A DNA stretch of 64,000 bases from Symsagittifera roscoffensis (lineage: Eukaryota; Xenacoelomorpha; Acoela; Convolutidae): NCBI RefSeq assembly GCF_963678635.1, contig NC_087062.1, positions 76,064,349 through 76,128,348 on the forward strand, given 5' to 3'. A model generated the notes under the pieces. That model searched no databases. It saw nothing but the letters and a program-made list of their open reading frames with translations, and was not told where the DNA came from. Positions within the stretch are counted from its first letter, which is position 1; the number at the start of each line of letters is the position of its first letter. The position numbers and the translations under genes are program-made. Shown piece by piece: positions 33,674 to 46,020 of this stretch.

Positions 33674-34897
33674 CTAAAACTTCCCTCCAACCAAGTCTTC
33701 TCCGTTATTTTTAGATTTCATTTTTGGCCCTTTCTTCCGTGTTAAAACTGACCAAGAGGTTGGTGAAGTTTCACGCTCTCGTTTTGTAAGCATTCTTCCG
33801 TCAGAGGAACATTTCCGTTTGTTATTTTCGACATTTAAATTGTCTTTCTTTTCTTTTGCAGAGTGATTGTTGAGAACCTCGTCCTTTTGTTTTTCTTCGC
33901 TTGGAGTTGCTGCACTGTTTGTCTTAGATTCATCAATCAAAACTCTAGATGGTGGTGCTTCAACATTCTTATCTTCTTCATTTTCGGTACCATTACAAAA
34001 CTTATCGCTTGTTGTTTCGTCATCGTTTTTCTCGTCGCTGGCATTATTGGAGCTTGGTTTTTGTGGGTAGTGATTATTTGGATTTTTGGTTATTTGGTTC
34101 CCTATGTTGCACCAATCATCGTGATGACTTTTTTCTTGGCGTCCAGACATCTAGCATTTTTGACATTCATGTAGTGAAGAAATGTGAAACGAGATTTCTA
34201 CACCTTCCCACATTTTGAAGCCATCCATTCTCGATTTGTAAGACCAGTCCTTCAGCTTTTTCTCTTGTTCTTCGTTTTGTATTTTAACCTCTAAAATTGC
34301 TCTTCCTGTGTAAACATACTGACCCGGTTCAGTTACGATACAGGTCTCACGTTGGATTATGGGGCTATGAATTATGTCTTCTGGCAATTGGAGAATTAAT
34401 TTCGCTTCGATATCGTTGCATACATAAGACAAGTTCGACAATTTGATTTTTGCTAGTTTAGGGTAAATGTTCTTGGGTCTATGAGACCTTGGAAAGCATC
34501 CCATGGGAAATACCGTCCTGTTAAGTAGAATGATTCCTTCGCTTTTGATGCTAGTTATGAATTGCTCTGCTTCGGGGGGAACAATAACTGTCAGTGTATG
34601 AAGTTTGCGGACATCTTTCGTCACAGTTATTGTTTTTGAGATTGTCATCTTCTGTTGCATTGTTGTGGGGAATTGTTTAAGTATATCGGAAGCACAACTT
34701 CGATATGCCTGCGCCAGATTTTCAGCTGACTTTACAATTTCTCTCGAGAATGGGGGGATGATTTTGAATATTTGGATTTGTTTTGTTTCTGTCGTCGATT
34801 TGCTTGCTGTTAGCGCGTTTCTGAAATTTGTCTCCGTTTCAATCAGCACTTCGTGAGTAATTGGTAGCTGAGATTCCGTCAGTTGTTGTTGACTCAT
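33674..34897 (-). pseudogene. LINE ORF1-like protein with one internal TAG
   Basis: The upstream part (248 codons) includes TKDVRKLHTLTVIVPPEAEQ and YVYTGRAILEVKIQ, resembling Tx1-type ORF1 cores, and ends HECQKC. A single TAG follows, then the same frame runs 158 codons: charged, lysine-rich, starting with SHHDDWC. The Cys and His residues on either side of the stop look like a split zinc knuckle. Confidence 0.6.
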
Positions 34898-35474
34898 GGC
34901 TTGTTTTTACTCAATGGGGGGCAAAAAAGCCTTCACCCGGAGATATACTTGAAAAAAAAATTAGATTTTTCTCTTTCAAAATGTAGAAATCAGTAGGCAA
35001 AAACATCAACTATTTAATTTAAAAAACTAGCAGTGAAAAAAAAACATTTTGTTTTGAAAATTTCGAATTTCTGTCGCGATCAAAAATTTATTTTTTAAAT
35101 TATTTCTTATTTGTGGTTGTTTTCGCATCAATTTCACAGTTGTTTGGCAAAAAACTGATTGTTTGGTGTACAGCAAAGTATGATCTTCAAAAAATTTTCA
35201 ACTTGGCCTGACGATTTGTTGATTTTGTCGAAACTCTTCGTTTTTGCATGTTTTCGATGACCAGATGTTGACTCCTCACATGACCTCGGTCAGACGATCT
35301 TGTTCTCGCCTCGGACAAAAATATTGACAAAAATAATTAAAGGATCAAAAAAACTTTAAACTGAAGAATATCTGTTGTATTTTTCATCAAAAGGGTAAGA
35401 ATAGTCTGTTTTGTTTAGGTTGTCTTAATTTTTTAAGGATATGTACATATTGACCTGTTTACTTTCAGGAAAAA

Positions 35475-35622
35475 ATGGCCGGAACTGATGACAAAGCTAT
35501 GACAAGTCCGTCCTTTTGCAAAAATGGATGCGGCTTTTATGGATCACCAAATACTGAAGGAATGTGCTCGAAATGTTTTCGAGACTTGAGGAAAGAGGAA
35601 ACGTCCGTTTCTGTAGCACCGA
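35475..35622 (+). CDS. ZFAND5: ZFAND exon with the A20 finger
   Basis: It runs from the ATG, six bases after an AG acceptor, to donor GTGAGT. It encodes 49 codons plus one base, including the complete A20 finger. Confidence 0.9.
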
Positions 35623-38480
35623 GTGAGTAATAATGTTCTTTATTCGATCTACATAGCTTTGGATTTTGTTAAACGTTTTTTTCGAATTTGAGCATGAATA
35701 CTTGAAAAGATCAAATGCAGTTGAAAAGGTTTTAAAATTTGGGTGACTGCAAAGAAAATTTAAGATCCACAACGTTTTTTACTCTTGCTATCGGGTATTA
35801 GACTTTTTCCCCGTGAATAACTTCGTTCACAGATTGGTCAAATTAGAAATAGTAAATATAAATTCAGTTCATAATAAATTCAAATTTCTTTGCGTCCCCG
35901 GAAACGAAAGCGCCTAGGCTTCAAATATTCTGTTTCAGCCAAAACTCGGCTTATAATTTGTCTGCTAATGTTTTGCCGGCCTAGTTGCCACATCGTAGAA
36001 TTGTTTTTTTTTGTAGTTAAATTAGTTGCTTTAGGTTTTTTGATTTTTTTTCTGCTGTTTGCAATTTTCTTAACCATGACTTCGTATACTTTCTTTTTTG
36101 TTGTTTAAAAAATGTACAGTGCTGATTTAAGTTATCCGGACAAAATGAACAAAATTTGAATTTTCAAACTCGTTTTTCTCAAATTGGGTTAAAATTAGAC
36201 AAAAAATGAAGAGAACAGAAGTTGCTTAGAATTTCATCAGAATTATTATAGTGCAATTTTTTCTCCGAAATTCTTAGCCAAAATGTTACCCCTAAAATGG
36301 GTAATTTTGGCTTTTTTCAATAAATCAAAAATTACGCTGAAACTACTTTGTTGAATGATGAGAAATTTATATCGAAAGAAGCTTCTTACACAGCTCAACA
36401 AAGTTATTGAAGGGTTGAATCTTCAAAAACCTGTATAAGAAAAGAATTTTTCGCTTGATAGTCAAGAAATGCGACTTTTACCATATAAAACCCAAAATTT
36501 GTGCTTAAAAGCAAATTTTAAACAATTTGCGCAATATTTTGGAGATTCAACCCTTCAAGAGCTTTGTTGGGCTGTGTAAGAGGCTTCTTGCGATATAAAT
36601 TTCTCATCATTCAACAAAGTAGTTTCAGCGTAATTTTTGGTTTAAAAAATTTTTATTTCAAATAGCAAAACAACGACTGAAGCATGAAACCAAGATAGCA
36701 CCGGGAAGGAAAGAGTGCACCATATGGGAAATCTATCAGATAAAAAGGCCGGATGTTGGCAATGACATGATAAGAAATTCGCAGAAAGTGAGGTACAAGG
36801 TGACAGAGAATAATTGAAAAAGCCAAAATGACCCATTTATGGGGTAAAATTTTGGTTCAAAATTTAGGAGAAAAAATAGCACCATATTAATTCTGATGAA
36901 ATTCTAAGCACCTTTTGTTTCCTTCATTTTTTGTCTAACTTTAACCTAATTTGAGAAAAACGAGTTTGAAAATTCAAGTTTTGTTCATTTTATCCGGATA
37001 ATTTAAATCAGCACTGTATTCTGCAGAAATTATTTCGGCTTATATTTTATCGGCTTAGTAGTTTCAATCTGAACGGTATTTTTTTCTACTTTCAATCGGA
37101 ATAACTACACTCGCGTCAGCTTAGTGCATTATTAAGAACCTTCTTTTTTTCTAACCGCAAATATTGGTGCCACCATAGTCTTTGAAAAACACACAAATAT
37201 AGAAACAAGGCTAGCTGGTTACTGTGCAAATAGCAGAGGGTATTCCGACAAAGTGTTTCAAAAATCCAATAAAAAATATTTTCCAAATTAGTGGTGTTAT
37301 TTGTGGGTGGTGTGACAAAAGGATTCGAACAAAAAACTAGAAATTAGGCACGTTCGACAGTAATTGTTAAATTGACAAATCGCTTTACATTTTTTGAAGA
37401 AAATGTCTATGAACGCAAAAACAAATCATCAAAAGGTCGAAAAAATGTAACATTGTTTTGCAGAAATTTATTGAAGTTTTGATTCCCTAAATGGCGTTAA
37501 AAAACTCCAAAAACAAACTTTATTCGAGTTAAATTATCATTAAGCATAAAGAAGTTGTTGTAAGCAGAAGAAAGCATGCTCGCTCGCTTAACACACGAAT
37601 CAAGGCGAAAAATCAAAAACTTCAAAACGGTTTTTCTTGATACTGGGATTTTTATGTTGTTCGGATCACGACTGAAAGGGTTTTAATATGATATATCACT
37701 CAACCCAGTCCGTTGATTATTTAAGGTACCTGATTTCGCGCGGAAAACGAAAAGAAAAAACTAAAACAAGCCCAAATACAGTTCATCCCCTTTTCCAATG
37801 ATCAGAACAAATATACAAGATTATAATAACTTCAAATTGTCATTAGTAAAATTGATAGGTGGGAACGCAAGAGAAAGAACCACGGGAACCTTAAGCTCAA
37901 ACAACAACAGTTGCTCATTTATCCCGAGAGGCAGTGAAGCGATCAATCCGTCAGCTGACAGCGACAACCGACTAGGCGAGTCTGTTGCGACGAGCGGGGG
38001 CCTACCGACAAATATTTCCAGCATCGCCGCTGCCTCATCCTCATCAGCAACAGAAAGCACCTCAGACGAAGCAGCCAGCGTCACTGCAGATGCTTCCCCA
38101 TCTACATCACAGAATAAAAGCTCCAAACCACGTTGTAAAGTCTGCAAAAAGAAGCTCGGCTTAACAGGTTTGCATACAATTCCACTATAAGTGTGTGTCT
38201 AATTACACTGTCAACATATTTTTTTGCATTGATTGGTGTTCTAGATGCATTAAAACGAAGAAAAAAGTCTCTGATTTTCTGGACTGTTGATACTTTTGTT
38301 TGGGATTGTGAAGTTGACTTATTGTGTATAGACATGAGCTGCAGATGTGGCGGGCTCTATTGCAGCATGCACCGGTACCCAGACGACCACGCGTGCTCTT
38401 TCGACTACCGAACTGAAGGTCAGAATGCACTCCGCCTAGCCAACCCCAAAGTAGACGGAGAGAAGATTGCCAAGATTTGA
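35475..38480 (+). CDS. ZFAND5: A20/AN1 zinc-finger protein, ZFAND5/6 type (three exons)
   Basis: The exons are 35475-35622, 37859-38167 and 38332-38480, giving 201 residues, the usual ZFAND5/6 size. The N-terminal A20 finger is C15-x3-C19-x11-C31-x2-C34 ([19 protein letters not shown]). The middle is Ser/Thr/Ala-rich and disordered, as in the family. The C-terminal AN1 finger starts [11 protein letters not shown] and continues [20 protein letters not shown], ending with the conserved EKIAKI. These proteins bind ubiquitin and the proteasome and act in protein turnover and stress responses. I cannot separate ZFAND5 from ZFAND6 by eye. An acceptor (tactttcag) sits just before the ATG, so an untranslated 5' exon lies upstream. 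Intron 1 contains a 900-bp foldback MITE. Confidence 0.88.
36117..37016. mobile_element. 900-bp TA-flanked foldback MITE (mariner-like) in ZFAND intron 1
   Basis: It starts CAGTGCTGATTTAAGTTATC and ends with the near reverse complement (aatttaaatcagcactg), with TA on both sides (36115-36116, 37017-37018). The two arms pair for most of the length, to a centre near 36500. The right arm carries an unpaired insert at about 36642-36836. CAGTG-type ends and TA duplication point to Tc1/mariner. It codes for nothing. Confidence 0.82.
37019..37858. other. Rest of ZFAND intron 1
   Basis: No exon is seen. A gatatatcac module of the dispersed repeat is near 37688. The acceptor at 37857-37858 (gatag) is weak and was placed by phase and family homology. 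Confidence 0.5.
37859..38167 (+). CDS. ZFAND5: ZFAND middle exon (disordered linker and start of AN1)
   Basis: Starts by completing an AGT codon, then GNARERTTG, a long Ser/Ala/Thr-rich stretch, and [11 protein letters not shown] before donor GTTTGC. The exact start is less certain than the end. Phase 1 to phase 2 joins correctly on both sides. Confidence 0.75.
38332..38480 (+). CDS. ZFAND5: ZFAND last exon (AN1 finger and stop)
   Basis: The acceptor ...attgtgtatag is followed by [20 protein letters not shown], then the conserved Cys, SFDYRTEGQ and EKIAKI before TGA. Confidence 0.9.
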
Positions 38481-40939
38481 ATGGTGGCCACGTAGAGGGA
38501 GTAAGCTGTGCAGAATGAGTGGGCGGGCAATGACAACTGCTGATTGTTATCATGCGACACGGCAAACCCGAACTGTTCCTTGTTGTCTCTTTCGTCCAGT
38601 TCTTCCTTGGATAACCGCCTACCTTAACTGACTCACTCATTAGGATTTGCTTACTTCACTCAACTAATGAACAACACACGTATCGCCCGAATTTTTCAAG
38701 TAGTTTAAAATTATGTATAATCGGATTCAACTTCAAAGCAACGTTATATGAATTCAATTGTTATTTGGTGCATGCATTAATCAAATTCAATTTACTGTTT
38801 TTTCCTAAATCTTTTCAACTCTGTCAAAGGTAAGCCGAAAGGCATCAAATATGACCTGGTCCAAAATAGCTAATGACATGTGGTATCGAATTGAATTGGC
38901 ATAAGACTGGCGAAGGAGGTTTAAGTGCAACCGGAGCCAGTTTAAAAACTCGTAGAATGACCGCGATAACAGCTCAAAAATCAAAGCATGAAAAGGTAGC
39001 TTAATTGGATAATCAATGACTTCAAAGTCAGAGGCAAAGTGTCGCATAACTTTTAGGAACTGAAAATCAAATATTGAACGCCCTGAATGAACATTCGATA
39101 GATGCATCTACAAATTGAACCAACAATGCCGTGATTAGATAAATCGGATGTGGACAATTTTAGGTAAGAGTAGCTGAAAACTATTGAACTAGAATTATTT
39201 TGATCGAAATATGCCAATAATTTCCAAAGCAAAGAAGCCGTATAATTAGTTAATTTGCTTAAAAATGCAGGTAATAAAGAAACAAAACTCATTTAAAAGT
39301 ACGAAGCAAAGAGTATACTAGAACCTTACTTAATGGAGAAAGACGAGGAGAGGGCATACAACGGGACTAATGTCCACTTTTACAGTTAGCTACGATTCTG
39401 CATTATTTATTGTCAAGATTTTGTACGGGGGAAGAATTGGTTATTCCGTTTTTTTTTTGCTAGAAGAATGGACTAGAGAAAACTCTTACTTGATATAAGC
39501 ACAGCCAGGTAAATCTGTGTTGAACTCTCAACATAAACGTTTGAACCCGAGTTGAAGTGAAACTCAAGACGGTTTGCCTGGTTGATTAAATGACACTTGA
39601 AAAGCACCAAAATTAAGTGTTTTTTTTCCAAATTTTTAATCACTAGGAAACTTAGAGACATTTAGGCAAAGAGATGTTTACTGCAGAATCACGATTTGTA
39701 GCTGTCAGAGGAATGATGGTAGCACTATTCCAAAATTAAGCGAGAAAAAAACCGGGAAAAACATCAATTTATTCTTATGGAATTTAGTCATTTGGTTTCA
39801 CAATCAAAGTTTAGTTGTTTTGACCCCATTCTGGGACCTTTGTGCGATCGAAGAAGGCATACTTAAATTTTTGCGTAGGTTCATCGTTATTTAATATTCG
39901 ATTTTAAACAAAATCTGAGTTAGTTCATTGTTGAGTTGTAGCTGTTTTTGAGATCGGGATAGCAATTCCTAACTTGTTCTTCAGTTGAGGAATGTGAGTC
40001 TTCAGATAGAACTCCGTTGTTTCTGAAAAGGCTATGAAGGTGGGCAGCTCTAAATCTCAAAGAGTGTTTTTCAAGATTGAGTTTAAAAAGAATTTCAAAC
40101 TAAAACAACGTTGAAAGCCAATTCTGAGTGCAGCTGATTTATTGAGCTTAAGACAAATTTCAGTAACTCATATACGTGTAATTCTTAGATAGTTAGTAAA
40201 CCTAGTAAGTATTTTTAGTCTCAATGAACGAAGTAAAAACGCTTCTTAATTTCGTGTAATTGTAGTTGTCCAGGAAAGCAGTCAAAACAGAAAAAAAATC
40301 ATATTTGATAAACCTCCGATGAACGTAGCAAATCTGAACTTGTGCTTTTACTTCTAATTGCGTTGATTGAAAAAATCGATAATTGCATCATCGATTACTA
40401 TCGTTTTAATCGAAGATGTATTAACGGTTGTATGTAAAACCGCCGAAGTCGTAAATCGTTACCATGCATAAAAGCATAAAATAATGTTAGGGTAATACAA
40501 TGAATACCTACAAATTATGTAATTATTAGGAAAATCAAATCATTGGAAACATATTTTCATGCTCACCTTTGGATTGCACATAATGCTATAATCGTTATAA
40601 AAGTTAAAGCTCAAGTTTTTCAAGACAACAATTTTTTTCGTCTTTTTTTTGCTTGATAGGGTTCTACCGATATTATATCGGTATCATTTATAGTTGTTTT
40701 GAGGGCGAGGGGGACTTAATAATTTTTCATTAGTCTTAAGTTTTGTTGATTTTTTTTCAGCTTCAAGGGTTTCTGCTGAGGTTTTTTGGGCTTTTTTACC
40801 GCTATGTAAATTATTTTCCGATGCTAATTTCGCATTCTTTTGTCTCGGAATGTTTTTGTTTTAAAACTAGACTTTTTCAATTTGATAGATCTAGTTTTTG
40901 ACATTTTCGATTTTTTTCCCGATTTTTTCTTGTATCGCA

Positions 40940-41470
40940 AAGAGCTTCGCCTCTGTGTTTGAAGTTTTGTTCGTTTCCTTTGTTAAAAGGAAACCAAAAC
41001 CCACTTTTGAACAGCTAAAGTGTAAATATCAGGCCAAACGTTATCGTCTTCTAATTTCGAAAGTGGATTTTAATCATCAGATTTCCCTGCGGAACGAAAG
41101 TTTGAATATTAATCTAGGTTTCGAATTGGGTTATTTTTAACAACAAAGTGTCAATCATTAATCGTTTCTGAAATTCAAAGAGTTTTAAGGACATATATTT
41201 GCAACTTAGAAATTCGAAAGATGAAGTTATTAAAAAGAGCTCATAAATATTAGGGAAGTTGTTAATGAACAATTTAAGAAAAAAGTTGAAAGTGGGGAAC
41301 CCGTTGTCTTCTGGTCTGCTCATCTTTTTTCCTTGCAAAATCAGGTACCAAAGACAATCATCAGAATGAGTCGAGTGATATAAAACACATAATTGCGCTT
41401 TGTTTTATAATTCAGTCGACATTAAAAAGTTTTCCAGTGTCGAGAAAAAATTAGTTAGAAAATTTGATTT
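40940..41470 (+). repeat. Most complete copy of a diverged dispersed repeat
   Basis: Modules in order: agcttcgcctctgtg (about 40944), cttctaatttcgaaagtgga (41050), gaattgggtt (41122), tcaatcattaatcgtttctg (41150), aaattcaaagagttttaagg (41171), caaaatcaggtacca (41336), gagtgatata (41368) and gtgtcgagaaaa (41434). The same modules in the same + orientation recur near 1.4, 2.9, 16, 26.5 and 45.7 kb. Confidence 0.6.
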
Positions 41471-44400
41471 TTGCTAATCTCACGCAATGAAAGTGAGCTA
41501 TTAGACATTTAAAAGGATGATGTTTTAAGCATTTTATTTGAGCCGTGAAAACTTCATTTTATTTCGATGAAATTAGCTTAAACATTTTTCAAGCGCTTTT
41601 TTGGGAAAACAATAAAAATTGAAATCTGCCAAAATATTTCGTTCGATTGTATCTCGTCCAATCACGGAGTATAAAACGACAAAATTTGAACGACATGCTG
41701 TTCGTTTTTATCGCAATTAGCGTGAAACGCTGCTTTGCCTGTCTACACTGTCTAAATTTTTGATGAAATCAAAACACGAGAAAAGGTATGGGATGAATAA
41801 TCATTGACCTCAAAATCAGACCTTGTCAGTACCATGTCATTCTTTTTCATCGCAGTTGAGGTGAAACTCCTCTTCGCCGGTGTCCAAATGAGTTGCAGGC
41901 GCGGCTTTGTTTTTAAAGAAGTCAGATATTTGACAGTTTCTTTATTTCAGTTAACCATTAGTTGTACAAATTGGCTACCATTAATTAATTTTTAGTACCT
42001 GTTAAAGTCAGTTTTGTAATTCTTCAAGTAATTTGTTGGTTCGGCTAGGTTTTGACATTATGCTCTTATGACATTTTTAAGGTTATAGCGTTTCGGCTAG
42101 CTTAAAAGTTTAACATTTTGCGCTTTATGTACATTTACAGCAATTCTACCTCATTTCATGGTTTCAGGTTGGTTCGAGTTTTCTTTTTCTTCATAAACTT
42201 GTCACGATTTTCAGAATAACGTCTTACAATACATTCATACTATAGTCGAAGTCCTCTGAGCATGACGTACAATTCTTTTTTCAATTGGTCAATAAATTTG
42301 GTCAGCATAAATTCTCCATTTTTGTCAAGGTCTTTTTGCTTTTTCATCATCCTCCGCATAAGAATTATTGATTTCTTAATGTTTGACCATGAACGTGCAC
42401 AGTTAAAACATTGGTGGTCATGATATCACGCTAGGAATCATCACTACTCGAAATAATCTCTGAAACTATTTTTACAAATTTATTTTATCTTCTATTGTTT
42501 TGATGGTGTTCTCTGCTAGTTTCAGTTCAACTTTTGCAAGCTGAAATTATTATTTTTTCAAATATGTGCTTTGTATTCTTTTTCATGCTGATTTAAATAG
42601 TGACTATTGCAAAGTTTTCTACACCTCTGATTGCAAAGTTTCTCTTAAAAAATTTTCTTGGATGAAGGTTTGACAAGAAAAGACGCTTCTTAATGATTAA
42701 TATTAAGCAGCCATAACCCAAACCATTTTAGATGTAATGGGCGAAACCATGAAGTGTCATGAGTGAAATCTCAGTTGTGTTCAAAATATTGATGGGGATG
42801 AGAAAATTTTAATATTTGGTCGATTTCTCTAGAAAAAAATGATAATCTTCTATAGCTTATTTTATCAACAGATCAAATTTAATTAGCAAATTCTTTTCTT
42901 CTGGTTTAGTAACGCACGCACTTGGGAGTTTGGCGAGTAATTATAGTTTTGCAGAAAGGAAGTAGATATTTTTCGGATTATTATGTCTGATCATTTTTAT
43001 CGGCTACAGTGTGATAGAACAGACTTTCAAAAATTTAACATTTTTTGACATTCATATGGAAATCTTAAATGGTTACGTAGCAAAAAGTAGACCGGTCATA
43101 AAGTAGAGAAATACTATATTAACCAATCAGAATTAAGATAAGAAAAAGAATGTTCGAAATAATTAATTACTTCGTTCCAATGTTTGTCGGCTTACTTGCC
43201 GGTTGTTTTATTTATTTTTTTGGTAGATTCCTTTAGCACTCTCTTTCTTCATTTTGAAGAGGGTAATTTAAGTTGTTAATTTTCTGGTTTTTATACACGA
43301 CTAAATTTTCTGTTAGACGATAAAAAATTTAAATAAAACACAATACCTTGATTTTTTATTTCAAAAATTTTTATCATGGTTTCTGGTTATTTTTAAAAAA
43401 TCTAATCAGGTTTTTTTTTATTTTGTTCTAGGGCTCAGCAATGTTATTTTAAATCGATACAAATTAATGGGATAACGTTTGTTTTATAATGTAAAAAAAA
43501 TTAAAGAAAAATTTCATACTTTTCAGGAAAATGTTTTTTTTTTGCATTTTTTTTGGTGTTTCGTCAGCAAAAATTGAGGCGCGTGCTGCATGTCATTCAG
43601 GAGTGTGTTTTTTTGGCTGAAACTTCTCGAAAAAATGATTTTTTGTGTTTTTTTCTCTTTCTTTCACGGGCATCTATTTTTTCCTGTCATCCAGCTATCT
43701 TAACGTGACGTACCATTTTCATGTTTGATGTAATTAGTTTTTTAGGCTTTCAGAATTAATTTGTCAAGTTTTCTGCAAGTTCATTTTGGCAATTCAAGCT
43801 CTTTTTGGGCAATTGTTTGAAAATTTTGCATTAGTTTGTTTTGTAATTTTATGTCAAGTTTTTTTCTCAATATGATCTTAGCTTATAGCAGATACCGGAA
43901 GGGGCCATTTTTATTCCAAATTTTTCCTCTGGCATTTGCAGGTTGGTTGGTTGCAAAATTTTAAGCTATGTGTTTGAGTGCAATTAAGAATTTCTGGAAC
44001 TCGATTTTTCCACCAAAATTTTTTGTTATCGTTTCCACCTGCCTGGCTGTGAAAAAGAAAGAAATGGAGTTTGTGTAGCCCGAATCCTTTTTCATGTGTT
44101 AGGTAATTGTTTTTTATAACATTGCCGTAAGGTTTTATAACATTGCAGCGATAATTGATTTTTTAGCCTACAACAATTCATTCAAGTTTTTCACATATCG
44201 TTTTAGACACATAATTTTTTGATTTTTGGCATTTTGTTTTGTATCTCGAGCTCAGCTTCGCCTCCGTGTTAAAATTTGTAATTATCTGTTTCTGGTTAAA
44301 GTTTGCAATTGTCTGAGTTTGATGTAAGGTTTGTTTAATTTTCGACCGCACTCCTTTTTTATTTTACTTTCGATTGCAGGCATAATTTAGGTTCTACAGA

Positions 44401-45953
44401 TTTTTTTTGGCTGCTATTTAGGCCAAAGCATTCGATGTTTTCAATGTCTTATAGGAACATCTTTTGCTCTTTTTTTTAAATTTTTTCATTTAATAAAAAC
44501 CACAAAATTAAACATAATTAATGCAGGTTGTTTTAAACAAATTTAAAAAAAAATTTTTTTTGTAGTTTTCTCTTTTCTCGTAGAATATTTTATATATATT
44601 TTCTTTGGCTTTCTTTTTTGTTTTTTTTTCGCTTAAAAATTTTTTCGGCCAAAATAGTTTCGGCGTATATTTTAGTGGCGTATTTATTTTTTTGTGTGTC
44701 GCTTCAATTGCAAAAATCCAATGTTTTTGTCTCCAAAAAAGTCAAGTTGTTTTAATTGCAAGATTTCGAAGTTGTAAATTTTAATTGCTAACTTTATGTT
44801 TCTTAATGACAATTTCATAATCCATTTCTTGTTTTCAACTCAATGGGCGTCTTCCAACTTTTTCTGGCCTTACTGGGACCGCCCGGTAAATACTTAATGT
44901 TTGTTTACTACTGGTGGTTGTTGTTTTGACTGCTTTTCTGAATTTATTTTCCATTTTCCCAAATTTTTATTTCGATGTTTTGATTTCAGACATATTTTCT
45001 ATTCGCCATGATTCCAATGCAACGCTTACCTTGTATCGCAAGTGAGGCAAAGCTCTACCACTGTGTAAAATTTCGAAATTCCGCTTTTATTTTTTATTTT
45101 TCGTTGAATTTGCAACAATGGCCTTGCAAAAAACGCTTTACTTCGCTTTTTTTTTCCAGTTTTCATGTGCACAAAATGTTGAAAACTTCGTTCTTTTCCT
45201 AATTTTGTACCTCATCCTTTTGTTTTTGCATCGTAATTGGCAAGAAACTTGGTTGCGCCCGTGCCTTAATTTTTTTTTGCTGTTTCATAATCCTGTTAAA
45301 TACTCTTTTGGTAATACTTCGAGTATTTAATTTTTTGTTACCCATTCTTAGAAAAAAAATTTTTTCTATGGATTATTGCACTTGCGAGAGCAAGTATTTT
45401 GTAATGCGGAACAAAATTTTTTTTCCCGTAAACAACTTTTCTCAAATTCTTTTCTTCTTCACTCAGTTCTTCTCTTCTCTTTTTAAGAGTCGATAAAGAT
45501 GGTTCAGACTCTTATATAGGTCGCGGTGATTTGTTTTTCAGGAAAACTCTTGGAGTTTGTTCAGGCTCAAGTTTACTTTGTTTGCGGTTGGACTTTTGTA
45601 TTTTTGTAAGCTCGGGTCTTTTGGTAAAATGGAGACAAACAACAAATCGAAAAACAAAAATGTAAAGTTAACGAAGAGTATGATTTCGAAAGTTGAATTT
45701 AATTCTCAGATTTCCCAGTGAAACTAAAGTTTTATTTTTTGATCCACTTTTCTCAATTTGTTTTTTTTTAATCAAAAAAAGGTATCAATCATAAATCGTT
45801 CGAGAAATTCAAAGAGCTTTAAGGCCATCTTATGTTTTCGGTGTTGATGTTTTTTCAAAAGGCAAGTCAGTATTTTTTCTTTAGTTGCGTTCATTGAATA
45901 TTTTTCAACTATCTGTTGGCTATGTTTTTCTTTTCTTCCCATGCCTCCTTCTT

Positions 45954-46020
45954 ACTTGGCCTATGGCTAAGGCCGTAGCCTTTGCACCTTAAGGTTTGGA
46001 GTTCGAGTCTCGGCAGGATC
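45954..46020 (+). other. tRNA-like sequence (possible SINE head or tRNA relic)
   Basis: TTGGCCTATGGCTAAGGCC can fold as a D arm (GGCC/GGCC stem) and resembles an A box. GGAGTTCGAGTCTCGG further on resembles a T arm and B box. The anticodon stem would leave an 8-base loop, and no matching acceptor stem is found, so it is not a functional tRNA. Confidence 0.35.

Larger units (their letters stand above)
30883..34897 (-). mobile_element. Decayed Tx1/L1-like LINE with a chimeric 3' part
   Basis: On the - strand, in order: an ORF1-like protein (34897-34151, continuing in frame after one TAG to 33674), an APE-type endonuclease (33414-32545), a reverse transcriptase (32316-31559), then a C-terminal region with C2H2-like fingers (31554-30883). 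The RT has SSPGPDGLTSKLYE, SLMNTDAKIFAHVVCNRI, LDFSKAFDRVD, RGVRQGCPLSAFLF and YADDI, typical of the L1/Tx1 group. Frameshifts separate most pieces, so it is inactive. The last segment does not look like the usual L1 C-terminus. Confidence 0.8.

Noticed and set aside
33863-34174. + strand hydrophobic frame resembling a membrane protein
   Set aside because: Antisense of the charged LINE ORF1 tail, with no supporting start, splice or family evidence.
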